The notes under the pieces: model-generated | Told to the model about the DNA's origin: nothing | What the model saw: only the letters and a program-made list of their open reading frames with translations | Database searches by the model: none | NCBI GenBank assembly: GCA_032252755.1 | Contig: JAVUPY010000070.1 | Span: 124,001 to 188,000, forward strand | Length of the DNA: 64,000 bases | Origin: Terriglobia bacterium | GTDB taxonomy: Bacteria > Acidobacteriota > Terriglobia > Terriglobales > Acidobacteriaceae | Direction: 5' to 3' | Shown here: in pieces, positions 50,631-59,144 of the stretch | Layout of the letters: each line of letters starts with the position of its first letter | How positions within the stretch are numbered: the first letter of the stretch is position 1 | Translations under genes and position numbers: made by a program

Positions 50631-52509
50631 TGGACCCTCCCGCGGTAAACAGTCGAACCGGCCTTTCGAGACCGGCACCGCGCTGCGCCACTTCCGGAAT
50701 GGTCACCGGCAGATGGCCGTGAATTGGAATCTCTCCGAACAGCGCCTTGACCGCGCTGATCTCTGAAACCGTTGCATTGGAGAACGTACACATATACGTC
50801 TGTATCTGCGGATAGTCGGAAGCGAAATAAGGATTGCCCAGTGCCACCACGGCTGTCTTCGCCCCGTACTGCCCTACCAGAGTTGTAAGCAAGTTGCCCA
50901 TCCCTTGCGCGAGCCCGATGGAGCCGGTGCCGCCTCCACGTCCGGCGCTGGGGATCGCGTAAACCGCCACGATCACCTTTTGCGCCTCGCCGGCGGCTTG
51001 TAACAACTGCGGCGTCATGGCCGCTGCGGTCCGCATGTCCACGTACGTGATGTGGGCTTCCGGAATGCGCTGCCGGAACTGCCGTTCGAACAGCCGGCCC
51101 ATATCCGAACGCATGTCGTCGGTAAAGATCAGCACCAGCGTCCGGTTGGCGGACTGCACCTGTGGTTGATACGCAAGGCTTGACTGCGGGGTTCCCAGAT
51201 TTTTCGGTACCAATGGCAAGACCTGCCCGTTGTCCCGCACCAAGGTGACAGCATCATCAGCGATCTTCTGTGCCAGGGCGAGGTTTTCGGGCTTGGCAAC
51301 TACCTTGTCGATATTCTTGATGTCCACCTCGCGATGTTTGTTGAGGCCAAGAGACGCTTTTGCCTCGAGGATCTTCCTCACCGATTCATCGATTTGTTTC
51401 TCGGGGATCTCGCCGCTTTTTACAGCGTTCAGAACGCCGTTGTAGGCGCCGTCGAGATCGCCAGGAATCAGGATCATGTCGTCGCCGGCTTTGACGGCTG
51501 CGACGGCGGCCCTGGCGCTGGTTTCAGCCTTGGTACCAGGCTGATAGAGTTGCATCAGGCCGTTCATGTCCAGGGCATCGGTGACGACAATTCCCCGGAA
51601 GCCCATCTTGTCCTTCAGGAGCCCGGTCACGATCTTGTGCGAGACGCTGGCAACGGCGTTGGGAGCCGGATCGAGTGCCGGCGTGATCAGGTGGCCGATC
51701 ATGATGGAATCCACACCCGCCTCGATCGCCGCCCGGAAGGGAACCAGTTCGACGTGATTGAGACGGTCAAGATCCCCATCCACCCGCGCGAGCGCAAGGT
51801 GTGAATCCGTGCTGGTGTCGCCGTGCCCGGGAAAGTGCTTGGCCGTCGTCATCATCCCGTTAGAGCGCGCGCCAAGAATGTAGGCGGACACCATTTGACT
51901 GACCTCTTGCGGGTCTTCTCCGAAGGAACGCGTATTGATGATCGGGTTAGCCGGGTTCGAATTCACGTCCGCATCGGGAAAGAAATTCCATTCGACACCG
52001 ATGGCGCGCGATTCTTCGGCGGTAATACGCCCGAAATCGTTCGCGTACTGCGGATTGTCGGTGGCGCCGAATGCCATCGCGTGAGGAAACGCTGTGACTC
52101 CATTGAGCCGCATGGAGAGGCCACGTTCGAAATCGGCTGCGAACAGCAGCGGAAATTCCGCCTCGTGCTGCAGCCGATTGGTCACCATTGCGGCCTCGTA
52201 AGGCTCGTTCTTCAAAAGAAACGGCCCGTCGGTCGCTACCGTTAGCCCGAAGCCGCCCAGGTGGTACTTCTTCACTTCGTCCACCATTTTCAGGTAGTCA
52301 GGACTGTTGACGTTGTAGAACTGGGCGCGCGACCAGACCATGAACATCTGACCGACCTTCTGCTCAAGCGACATTTTCTTGAGCGTCTTGCGCACCCACT
52401 TTTCGCCATCTTTGTCGAGATGCAATGGCCCGGGTGTTGCTTTCTTTTCGCCCGCCGCGCAGTAGGACACTAAGAGTAGAAGTACCAGGAGAGGGAACCC
52501 TTTTCGCAT
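50605..52509 (-). CDS. Exported GH3 beta-N-acetylhexosaminidase
   Basis: 634 residues. Signal peptide MRKGFPLLVLLLLVSYCAAG (with a Cys near the end, so possibly a lipoprotein). The GH3 catalytic barrel contains KHFPGHGDTSTDSHLAL, the NagZ-type motif with the His-Asp general acid/base pair, and GFRGIVVTDALDMNGL, which holds the nucleophile Asp. A C-terminal alpha-beta sandwich domain of about 220 residues follows, unlike the short cytoplasmic NagZ of enterobacteria. It likely trims N-acetylglucosamine from muropeptides or glycans outside the cytoplasm. The lipoprotein gene overlaps its end. Confidence 0.92.
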   Translation of the reverse strand: MRKGFPLLVLLLLVSYCAAGEKKATPGPLHLDKDGEKWVRKTLKKMSLEQKVGQMFMVWSRAQFYNVNSPDYLKMVDEVKKYHLGGFGLTVATDGPFLLKNEPYEAAMVTNRLQHEAEFPLLFAADFERGLSMRLNGVTAFPHAMAFGATDNPQYANDFGRITAEESRAIGVEWNFFPDADVNSNPANPIINTRSFGEDPQEVSQMVSAYILGARSNGMMTTAKHFPGHGDTSTDSHLALARVDGDLDRLNHVELVPFRAAIEAGVDSIMIGHLITPALDPAPNAVASVSHKIVTGLLKDKMGFRGIVVTDALDMNGLMQLYQPGTKAETSARAAVAAVKAGDDMILIPGDLDGAYNGVLNAVKSGEIPEKQIDESVRKILEAKASLGLNKHREVDIKNIDKVVAKPENLALAQKIADDAVTLVRDNGQVLPLVPKNLGTPQSSLAYQPQVQSANRTLVLIFTDDMRSDMGRLFERQFRQRIPEAHITYVDMRTAAAMTPQLLQAAGEAQKVIVAVYAIPSAGRGGGTGSIGLAQGMGNLLTTLVGQYGAKTAVVALGNPYFASDYPQIQTYMCTFSNATVSEISAVKALFGEIPIHGHLPVTIPEVAQRGAGLERPVRLFTAGGSNDASHNRK

Positions 52510-52587
52510 GGCTGGAAATGTAACAGAAGACGACGCTGGACTCTAGAAGCTTGATGCTGGCCGAATGGTGGCGCGCGGAAGTTAAAA

Positions 52588-53535
52588 TTAATGACTGGCG
52601 TCCGGGGTGAGCGTCCAGTGCGCCACTAGTTCATCCGCTTGCCTCTGCGCATCCTCGAAATCGCCAAAGCCGCGAATCCAACGTACCTCTGTATCTCGGC
52701 GGAACCACGTCATTTGACGTTTGGCGTAATTGCGATGGCCTTGCTGGGCTGCGCGGATCGCTTCATCGCGTGGAATCTCGCCATTCAGAAACTGCGCCGC
52801 CTGTTTGTATCCCAGGGAGCCGAGCGCGGGAGCCGTGGCCCCGTACTTTTCGAGGAGTACCTGCGTCTCCTCTACGAGGCCCCGTTCGAACATCTCCGCC
52901 GCGCGCTCGTTAATACGTGCGTACAAGGCGTCTCGATTCGGATCGAGACCAATGCGCAGAATGCGAAAGCCCTTCAGCGGATCGCGCCCTTCTTTCCAAA
53001 GCTCGGTCATGGGCTGCCGGCTAAGAAGGCTCACTTCGATGGCGCGAATGATCTTCGAATCGTCATTGGGGTGAATTTTCTCGGCGGCGGCGTAATCGAA
53101 GCGGCGCAGAATTCGGTGCAGATAACCCGGTCCGCGACTCGCGACTCGCTCACGCAATCTTTCGCGCAACTCTTCCGAACGCTGTGGGCCCTCGAAGAGT
53201 CCTTCGAGCACCGCACGCAAGTAGAGTCCGGTACCGCCGACAACGATGGGGATCGCACCGCGCGTCACGATTTCCGATAAGAGGGGCCGCGCGCCCCGGG
53301 CGTAGTCTCCAGCGGTGAATTTTTCTGTCGGGGCGACAATATCGAACAAGTGATGGGGGACGAGTTGCCGTTCCGAGCAATCCGGCTTGGCAGTGCCGAT
53401 CTCAAACTCACGATAGACGGCAACCGAATCGCAATTGACGATCTCGCCGCCGAACCGCTGGGCCAGATGCAGTGACAGTGCCGTCTTGCCGCTGGCCGTC
53501 GGCCCAACTATGACGACGAGCGGCGCGTCCGGCAT
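52588..53535 (-). CDS. miaA: tRNA dimethylallyltransferase
   Basis: 315 residues. Adds an isopentenyl group to A37 of tRNAs reading UNN codons. P-loop VGPTASGKTALS (10-21), NCDSVAVYREFEIGTAKP with the catalytic Asp, and GGTGLYLRAVLEGL. The start is set at 53535 (MPDAPLVV) because the ATG overlaps the stop of a small upstream gene in a TAATG; an ATG at 53550 is the only alternative. Confidence 0.95.
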   Translation of the reverse strand: MPDAPLVVIVGPTASGKTALSLHLAQRFGGEIVNCDSVAVYREFEIGTAKPDCSERQLVPHHLFDIVAPTEKFTAGDYARGARPLLSEIVTRGAIPIVVGGTGLYLRAVLEGLFEGPQRSEELRERLRERVASRGPGYLHRILRRFDYAAAEKIHPNDDSKIIRAIEVSLLSRQPMTELWKEGRDPLKGFRILRIGLDPNRDALYARINERAAEMFERGLVEETQVLLEKYGATAPALGSLGYKQAAQFLNGEIPRDEAIRAAQQGHRNYAKRQMTWFRRDTEVRWIRGFGDFEDAQRQADELVAHWTLTPDASH

Positions 53536-53660
53536 TATCGGGCGCCCCATGGGATGTAGTGTCCCCAGCGCACCAGGATGATGACCAGAACGATTGCCGC
53601 GACTACAAGCAGACCGGCAAGGCGACTGTCTAATGGCGGCTTTTCGTCATCGTGCAGCAT
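53535..53660 (-). CDS. 41-residue membrane protein coupled to miaA
   Basis: A short frame, MLHDDEKPPLDSRLAGLLVV then AAIVLVIILVRWGHYIPWGA and R. Residues 13-31 form one hydrophobic helix with a negative, charged N-terminus and a Trp/Tyr/Arg-rich end, as in real single-pass proteins. Its TAA overlaps the miaA ATG (TAATG), the arrangement of translational coupling. No ribosome site is evident. The combination of coupling and helix makes a real gene likely; the function is unknown. Confidence 0.68.
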   Translation of the reverse strand: MLHDDEKPPLDSRLAGLLVVAAIVLVIILVRWGHYIPWGAR

Positions 53661-53767
53661 GGCAAGAGACTATCAAAAACACGGTGGCTGGTCGCTGCTT
53701 GTTGGTCGCTGGTCAACCAGCCACTAATCACCAGCCACCAGCTACATCTTTTGTTATCCTTTGCCCG
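53661..53767. other. Divergent leader with a CTGGT-rich repeat
   Basis: GTGGCTGGTCGCTGCTTGTT and GGTCAACCAGCC, then ACCAGCCACCAGC, form imperfect inverted and direct repeats at 53690-53745 between the miaA unit and the winged-helix regulator. Confidence 0.45.
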
Positions 53768-54589
53768 ATGTCCCAGCAGCAGGTTGCGCGTTACAAGTTC
53801 GGACTGTACGAAGCGGACCCGCAATCCGGCGAATTGTTCCGCGAGGGGCGGAAGCTTCGGATGCAGGAGCAGCCCTTCCAGGTGCTGGTCTCGCTGCTGG
53901 AGCGCCCGGGTGAGGTCGTGACGCGCGAAGACCTGCGCCAGCGCCTTTGGCCTTCGGACACGTTCGTCGATTTCGACCACAGCCTGAACACGGCGATTAA
54001 CAAATTGCGAGATACCCTCGGCGACGGTGCCGCAAATCCGCGATTTATTGAAACCCTGCCGCGGCGGGGCTACCGCTTCATCGCGCCGGTACAAAGCGTT
54101 GCCGCTAACGGCGTCACTGCCGAACAAGCACCGCCGACACCGGCCCCGGCGCCCGCGGTTGAGGTCAGCGGAGCCGAAATTCCGCAGGCAAATCCTGCGA
54201 TTGCCCGTGCGCTCTTCGGTCTGCTGCAAGCGATGTACCTGGTCTTTTACACGCTTGCTTTGTGGCGTCTCGACGAACTCGTACGGACCGCCGGCCAAAT
54301 CCACCTGGGCGCCAACCTCATTCTTCCTCTAGTTCTTGTTTCCGCACTTGTTGGGATTCCGTTGCGCCTGTACACGCTCAACGCAACGCTATTCAACTAT
54401 CGCCACCTCGGAACGAATTTCCGAAAGCTCTTTCCGGTGATTCTCGTTCTGGATGTTCTGTGGGCGACCTCGCCGTTCCTCATCATCCAACTGATCGGCA
54501 TCGGGCTGGCATTCGCGGCCTGTGCCGCGCTGGTCTATTCGCCATTCGCGCAGCGAGTGCTCGCCTTGATGGCGTACCCATCGAAATAG
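53768..54589 (+). CDS. Winged-helix regulator with membrane C-terminus
   Basis: 273 residues. The OmpR/PhoB-type winged helix covers residues 8-105: YKFGLYEADPQSGELFREGR, PFQVLVSLLERPGEVVTRED, LWPSDTFVDFDHSLNTAINK and FIETLPRRGYRFIAPV. A Pro/Ala linker follows, then about four membrane helices (from 150 on). This CadC/ToxR-like layout, DNA-binding domain in the cytoplasm and sensor in the membrane, is abundant in Acidobacteria. No receiver domain is present. The signal and target are unknown; no operator is evident. Confidence 0.9.
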   Translation: MSQQQVARYKFGLYEADPQSGELFREGRKLRMQEQPFQVLVSLLERPGEVVTREDLRQRLWPSDTFVDFDHSLNTAINKLRDTLGDGAANPRFIETLPRRGYRFIAPVQSVAANGVTAEQAPPTPAPAPAVEVSGAEIPQANPAIARALFGLLQAMYLVFYTLALWRLDELVRTAGQIHLGANLILPLVLVSALVGIPLRLYTLNATLFNYRHLGTNFRKLFPVILVLDVLWATSPFLIIQLIGIGLAFAACAALVYSPFAQRVLALMAYPSK

Positions 54590-54602
54590 TTAGAACTGAG
54601 GT

Positions 54603-56282
54603 CTATTGCAGGGCAGCTGCCGGTAACGGCTCCGGCTCGGCATTCCCATCCGCGCGCGGATCGGAGGCGCCGTACTTCATGCCCGTCTTGCTGTTGTAGA
54701 TGACCGCCTGCCCGCGGCCCATCGCTGAGGAGTAATCGCCGACAACGATCAGTTCGTGACCCTTCTGCCTGAGTTGCTGCATCACCTCGGGCTTCACGCG
54801 CGACTCGATCGGAACTCCGCAATCGACTTTGCTGCCGTGGACGGTAAATCGCGGCGCCGAGAGCGCCGCCTGAATATTCATTCCGTAATCGACCACGTCC
54901 GAAACAAACTGCGCGTGCGCTACAGGTTGGTTCGCGCCGCCCATGATGCCGAAGCCGATGTGAATGTCGCCGCGCTGCATGAAGGCCGGGATGATGGTGT
55001 GGAACGGACGCTTGCGTGGAGCCAGCGCGTCCGGATGTGAAGGATCGAGCCGGAACAGCGCGCCACGGTCCTGCAGGAAAAATCCCATGCCCTCAACGGC
55101 TATGCCCGAACCGAAATAATCGTAGTTGCTCTGAATCAGCGAAACGATATTGCCGTCCTTGTCGACGACTGAAAGATAAGTCGTGTCGCTGGACGGCGGC
55201 TTTCCCGCCTCGACGTTGCAGTTCGCCTTGTCAGGATTGATCAGCTTCGCGCGTTCGGCGGCGTATTCCTTCGAGATCAATCCCTGGACGGGAATTTTCG
55301 CGAAGCGCGGATCGCCGTTGTAGCGATAGAGGTCCGAGTATGCCAGCTTCATCGCCTCAATTTTCTTGTGCAGTTCGACCGCGCCCTCCGGGCCGCCGGG
55401 GTCGGGCTGGAAATTCGACATAATGTTGAGCATCTCCAGCGCAGCCATGCCCTGCCCGTTCGGCGGAAGCTCGTACACGCGCCAGCCGCGGTAGTCGATC
55501 GAGATCGGATCGACCCACTCGGCCTTGAACTCCGAGAGATCGTCGGCCTTCATCGTGCCGCCGGCATCAGCCTCGGTCTTGAGGATTGCCTTCGCGATTG
55601 CGCCACGGTAAAACGCATCGGCTCCGCCATCGGCGACCAGTCGCAGCGCTTGCGCGACATCTTTGTTCGTGAACATCTGCCCGACCTCGGGCACTTTGCC
55701 GTCCGGAAGAAAGACATGCTTGGCTTCGTCGTTCTGAAACACGGGCGCGCCGCGCCGCCAGTATCCGTGCACCAGTTCGGCGACGGGATAACCGTGATCG
55801 GCGTAATAAATCGCCGGGCCGAACAGCTCTTTCCACGGCAGCTTGCCAAAGCGTTTGTGCGCCTCGCTCCACCCCTCCACCGCGCCGGGCACCGTCACGC
55901 TGTCAATGCCGTGTTCGGGCATGGTCGTGATTCCGCGCTGCTTCAGGTATTCGATCGAAAGGCCGCGTGGCGCCCACCCGCTGGAATTCAGTCCGTAGAG
56001 TTTGCCCGTCTTCGCGTCCCAGTAGATGAGGAAGAGGTCGCCGCCCATGCCGTTCATCATCGGCTCGGTGACGCCCAGCACGGCGTTGGCTGTGATTGCG
56101 GCGTCGATCGCCGAACCGCCGCGCGCGAGAATCTGCGCCCCGGCCTGCGACGCCAGGTACTGGCTGGTCGCAACAATGCCGCGATCAGTGATCACCATCG
56201 ACCGCCCGTACGAGCGATCCTGGGCAACGCCCGTGAAGGTCATGGCCAAGAGGAGAACAGACACAAAGGCGCAACGCAACAT
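54603..56282 (-). CDS. ggt: Gamma-glutamyltransferase
   Basis: 559 residues, exported (signal peptide MLRCAFVSVLLLAMTFTGVA). It cleaves gamma-glutamyl bonds, for example of glutathione, in the periplasm, after self-cleavage into two chains. The catalytic Thr is T367 in SSDTTYLSVVDKDGN, and NYDYFGSG is the oxyanion-region motif following it. GGSAIDAAITANAVLGVTEP and GMGGDLFLIYWD are typical. The ATG at 56282 is chosen, with GAGG six bases upstream. It is transcribed away from the permease gene, divergently. Confidence 0.95.
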   Translation of the reverse strand: MLRCAFVSVLLLAMTFTGVAQDRSYGRSMVITDRGIVATSQYLASQAGAQILARGGSAIDAAITANAVLGVTEPMMNGMGGDLFLIYWDAKTGKLYGLNSSGWAPRGLSIEYLKQRGITTMPEHGIDSVTVPGAVEGWSEAHKRFGKLPWKELFGPAIYYADHGYPVAELVHGYWRRGAPVFQNDEAKHVFLPDGKVPEVGQMFTNKDVAQALRLVADGGADAFYRGAIAKAILKTEADAGGTMKADDLSEFKAEWVDPISIDYRGWRVYELPPNGQGMAALEMLNIMSNFQPDPGGPEGAVELHKKIEAMKLAYSDLYRYNGDPRFAKIPVQGLISKEYAAERAKLINPDKANCNVEAGKPPSSDTTYLSVVDKDGNIVSLIQSNYDYFGSGIAVEGMGFFLQDRGALFRLDPSHPDALAPRKRPFHTIIPAFMQRGDIHIGFGIMGGANQPVAHAQFVSDVVDYGMNIQAALSAPRFTVHGSKVDCGVPIESRVKPEVMQQLRQKGHELIVVGDYSSAMGRGQAVIYNSKTGMKYGASDPRADGNAEPEPLPAAALQ

Positions 56283-56576
56283 GATTGCCTCGCAGGCAGG
56301 AAGGATTAAAACTTGCGAATGTACACCCGGGAGCACAGCGGAGCAACCACTGGGTGAGATCCAGCTACACGCGATGGATTGTGAGATAGGCTTATACGCT
56401 TGGCTTCGTACCCTGGATGGAGTGGTACGAGTTCTTCACTGTTCACTTCCGGACAATCAAGTCCATCACCGACCAATCGATTTCGCACCTAACCACCTAA
56501 CCTGAATCCTCACAGGAGCTTATCCAGCCACCCATTGGCCTTCGGATTGCTTTGGATCCCTGTAGAGTGAGGTTCC
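56283..56576. other. Divergent region between ggt and the permease gene
   Basis: 294 bp without a gene. It contains a sigma-54-like element at 56535-56551 for the permease. The ggt promoter should lie at about 56290-56360; none is obvious. Confidence 0.45.
56535..56551 (+). promoter_or_regulatory. Candidate sigma-54 promoter of the permease gene
   Basis: TTGGC-N7-TTGCT keeps the invariant GG and GC pairs at the right spacing; ACG after the GGC is replaced by CTT. The start codon is 25 bp downstream. Confidence 0.45.
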
Positions 56577-59054
56577 ATGTTCGATCGTGTCCTCCAAGAT
56601 GTTCGCTATGCCTTTCGCATGCTCCGGAAGAGCCCGGGGTTCACTGTGGTTGCCGTACTCACGCTGGCGCTCGGCATTGGGGCGAATACGGCCGTGTTCT
56701 CGGTGCTGAACGGTGTACTGCTGCGGCCGCTGCCGTTCAACGATTCCGACCGCCTGGTGACGCTTTACCAGAACATGCCGAACTTCGAGCGGGGTTCCAT
56801 CTCGTATTACAACCTGCTCGACTGGCAGCGCATGAACCACACCTTCGAGGCGATCGCCGGGTACCGCCAGACCGGCTACAGCCTCACCGGCCTCGGCGAA
56901 GCGGAGCAGGTACAGGCGGAAATGGTTGGGCACGAGTTCTTCCCGATACTCCAGGCACAACCGCTGCTTGGTCGAAGCTTCACGGCAGAAGAAGACGTGC
57001 CTCAAGGGCCGAAGACGGTCATGATCAGCGAAGGTTTCTGGAAGAGGCGGTTCGGGGGAGCGACGGATGTCATCGGCAAGACACTCCACCTCGATGCCGA
57101 CACCTACCAGATCATTGGGGTCGTCCCCGACTCGCTGCATCTGCCGATCCAGAATTTCGGCCGTCATATCGACGTTTATACAGCGGTTGGAGCCTTCGAC
57201 GATCCTGGCTTCCAGGGCCGGATTCACCATTGGGGACTCGATGCGATCGGCCGTTTGAAGCCCGGCATGACGCTCGAGCAGGCACGCGCAGATATGTCGA
57301 AAGTCTCGCGCGACCTCGAAGCGGCATATCCGGATGTGAATAAAGGCCTCGGTACCACGATGCTTTCGCTGCATGACGCCATGGTCGGCGAGATCCGCCC
57401 GGTGTTGATCATGCTGCTGGCTGCGGTCGGCTTTGTCCTGCTCATCGGCGCCGCGAACGTTGCCAACCTGATGCTGGCCCGATCTACAGCGCGTACTCGC
57501 GAGTTTGCGATTCGCTCCGCCCTGGGCGCCTCGCACAAGCAGGTCGTCCGGCAACTGTTGACGGAAAGCATCGTTCTCGCCATCATCGGGGGCGCTCTCG
57601 GACTCCTGCTGGCGGTGCTCGGCACCAACGCCGCCCTGCACCTCATGCCAAGAGCCATTCCCCGTGCTGAAAACATCGGAATCGATCTCCGGGTTCTGCT
57701 GTTCACGATGGGCATATCGCTGCTGACCGGCGTCCTGTTTGGCCTTGTGCCGGCCCTGAAGATCTCCCGGCCGGACCTGAACGAGGCGCTGAAAGAAAAT
57801 GCGCGCGGCACTACAGGAATGCATCACCGGACGCAGAGCGCGCTGGTAGTTGCCGAGACCGCGATGGCTCTCGTCCTGCTGGTCGGCGCGGGACTGATGA
57901 TTCGGACGCTTCTTCACCTCTGGCAGGAGGATCCCGGCTTCGACCCGCATCATGTGCTCGTATTCACCATGGCTCTGCCGCCGCAACAGTTCTCGGCGCC
58001 GGTCGAGACGATTCGAAACGAGTATCGCGACATTGAAGAACGTCTGCGCGCGCTTCCCGGGGTAGAAACCGTTTCGTATTCTGCAGGAGCTACGCCGTTC
58101 CAGAACGATGACGAAGACCAGTTCTGGAAAGATGGCCAGGCAAAACCTTCGTCCGCCTGGGAGATGAACTGGTTGATTGACTACGTGGTCGAACCCAGTT
58201 ACCTGAAGGCCATGGGACTGCAACTGAAGGCTGGGCGTTTTATCACCGACGAGGACACGCCAAGCTCGCCACGCGTCGCCGTTGTCGATGAGGAGTTCGC
58301 CCGCAAGTATTATCCGGGCGAGGACCCGATCGGCAAGGTCTTCCACACCGAGAACAATGCCGGCAAGACGCCGATGAAACTGGATTACAGGATCGTCGGC
58401 GTGGTCGGACACGTGAACCAGTGGGGTCTCGATCCGCGCTCTACCCTGCCGCTGCGCACCGAAGCTTTCTACGCCGTATCACAGTTGCCGGAGGACTCGG
58501 CGCAGACCACGGCGCAGTTCATCCGCGTGTTCGTGCGTACGTCTGGAGACCCCGCCAGTCAGATCAGCAGCATCCGCCAGGTACTGACCAGCTACGATTC
58601 GAACGTCGTAATGGCAAATCCTGAGACCATGGAGTCCATCGTCTCCGGTTCGCTGAAGTCGATGCGCTTTTCGATGACCTTAATGGGGACCTTTGCTGCG
58701 CTCGCGCTGTTGCTGGCGATGATCGGCATCTATGGACTCATGTCCTACGCCGTCGGCCAGCGCACGCATGAAATCGGTATCCGCATGGCTCTTGGCGCAA
58801 AGCCTTCCGATTTGCTCGCGATGGTCATCAAACAAGGTTCGAAGATGGTGCTGATCGGAATCGCTATCGGCGTGCTGGGAGCAGCGCTCCTGACCCGTGT
58901 CATGTCGAGCATGTTGTCCGGTGTGAGCGCCACGGATCCGATGACGTTTACGATGGTGGCTATTCTGCTGATGCTGATGGCATGCGCCGCCTGCCTCATC
59001 CCCGCGCGCCGGGCAACGCGCGTGCAACCGCTGGAGGTGCTGCGGTACCAGTAG
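56577..59054 (+). CDS. Orphan ABC-type permease of the acidobacterial (ADOP) family
   Basis: 825 residues, MacB/FtsX-type. The N-terminus [20 protein letters not shown] with [20 protein letters not shown] is the signature of the duplicated permease family expanded in Acidobacteria. There are two tandem halves, each a membrane helix, a periplasmic MacB-like domain, and a set of three helices ([20 protein letters not shown] in the first, [19 protein letters not shown] in the second). The end is [16 protein letters not shown], as in the family. No ATPase gene is adjacent, as usual for these orphans. Probably exports or responds to peptides, drugs or lipoproteins. A sigma-54-like promoter precedes it and a perfect terminator follows. 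Confidence 0.93.
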   Translation: MFDRVLQDVRYAFRMLRKSPGFTVVAVLTLALGIGANTAVFSVLNGVLLRPLPFNDSDRLVTLYQNMPNFERGSISYYNLLDWQRMNHTFEAIAGYRQTGYSLTGLGEAEQVQAEMVGHEFFPILQAQPLLGRSFTAEEDVPQGPKTVMISEGFWKRRFGGATDVIGKTLHLDADTYQIIGVVPDSLHLPIQNFGRHIDVYTAVGAFDDPGFQGRIHHWGLDAIGRLKPGMTLEQARADMSKVSRDLEAAYPDVNKGLGTTMLSLHDAMVGEIRPVLIMLLAAVGFVLLIGAANVANLMLARSTARTREFAIRSALGASHKQVVRQLLTESIVLAIIGGALGLLLAVLGTNAALHLMPRAIPRAENIGIDLRVLLFTMGISLLTGVLFGLVPALKISRPDLNEALKENARGTTGMHHRTQSALVVAETAMALVLLVGAGLMIRTLLHLWQEDPGFDPHHVLVFTMALPPQQFSAPVETIRNEYRDIEERLRALPGVETVSYSAGATPFQNDDEDQFWKDGQAKPSSAWEMNWLIDYVVEPSYLKAMGLQLKAGRFITDEDTPSSPRVAVVDEEFARKYYPGEDPIGKVFHTENNAGKTPMKLDYRIVGVVGHVNQWGLDPRSTLPLRTEAFYAVSQLPEDSAQTTAQFIRVFVRTSGDPASQISSIRQVLTSYDSNVVMANPETMESIVSGSLKSMRFSMTLMGTFAALALLLAMIGIYGLMSYAVGQRTHEIGIRMALGAKPSDLLAMVIKQGSKMVLIGIAIGVLGAALLTRVMSSMLSGVSATDPMTFTMVAILLMLMACAACLIPARRATRVQPLEVLRYQ

Positions 59055-59074
59055 TGTAGTCAAATCCTCGAAAA

Positions 59075-59106
59075 GAGCCCCCGTCAATTGGACGGGGGCT
59101 ATTTTT
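59075..59106 (+). terminator. Rho-independent terminator of the permease gene
   Basis: AGCCCCCGTC and GACGGGGGCT form a perfect 10-bp stem around CAATTG, then ATTTTT. Confidence 0.92.
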
Positions 59107-59144
59107 CAATCGTCAATCCGGCAATCGTCATTCGTAAATTGCCG

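Noticed and set aside
56520-58412. 630-codon minus-strand frame opposite the permease
   Set aside because: Antisense shadow; the plus-strand frame has the full permease signature.
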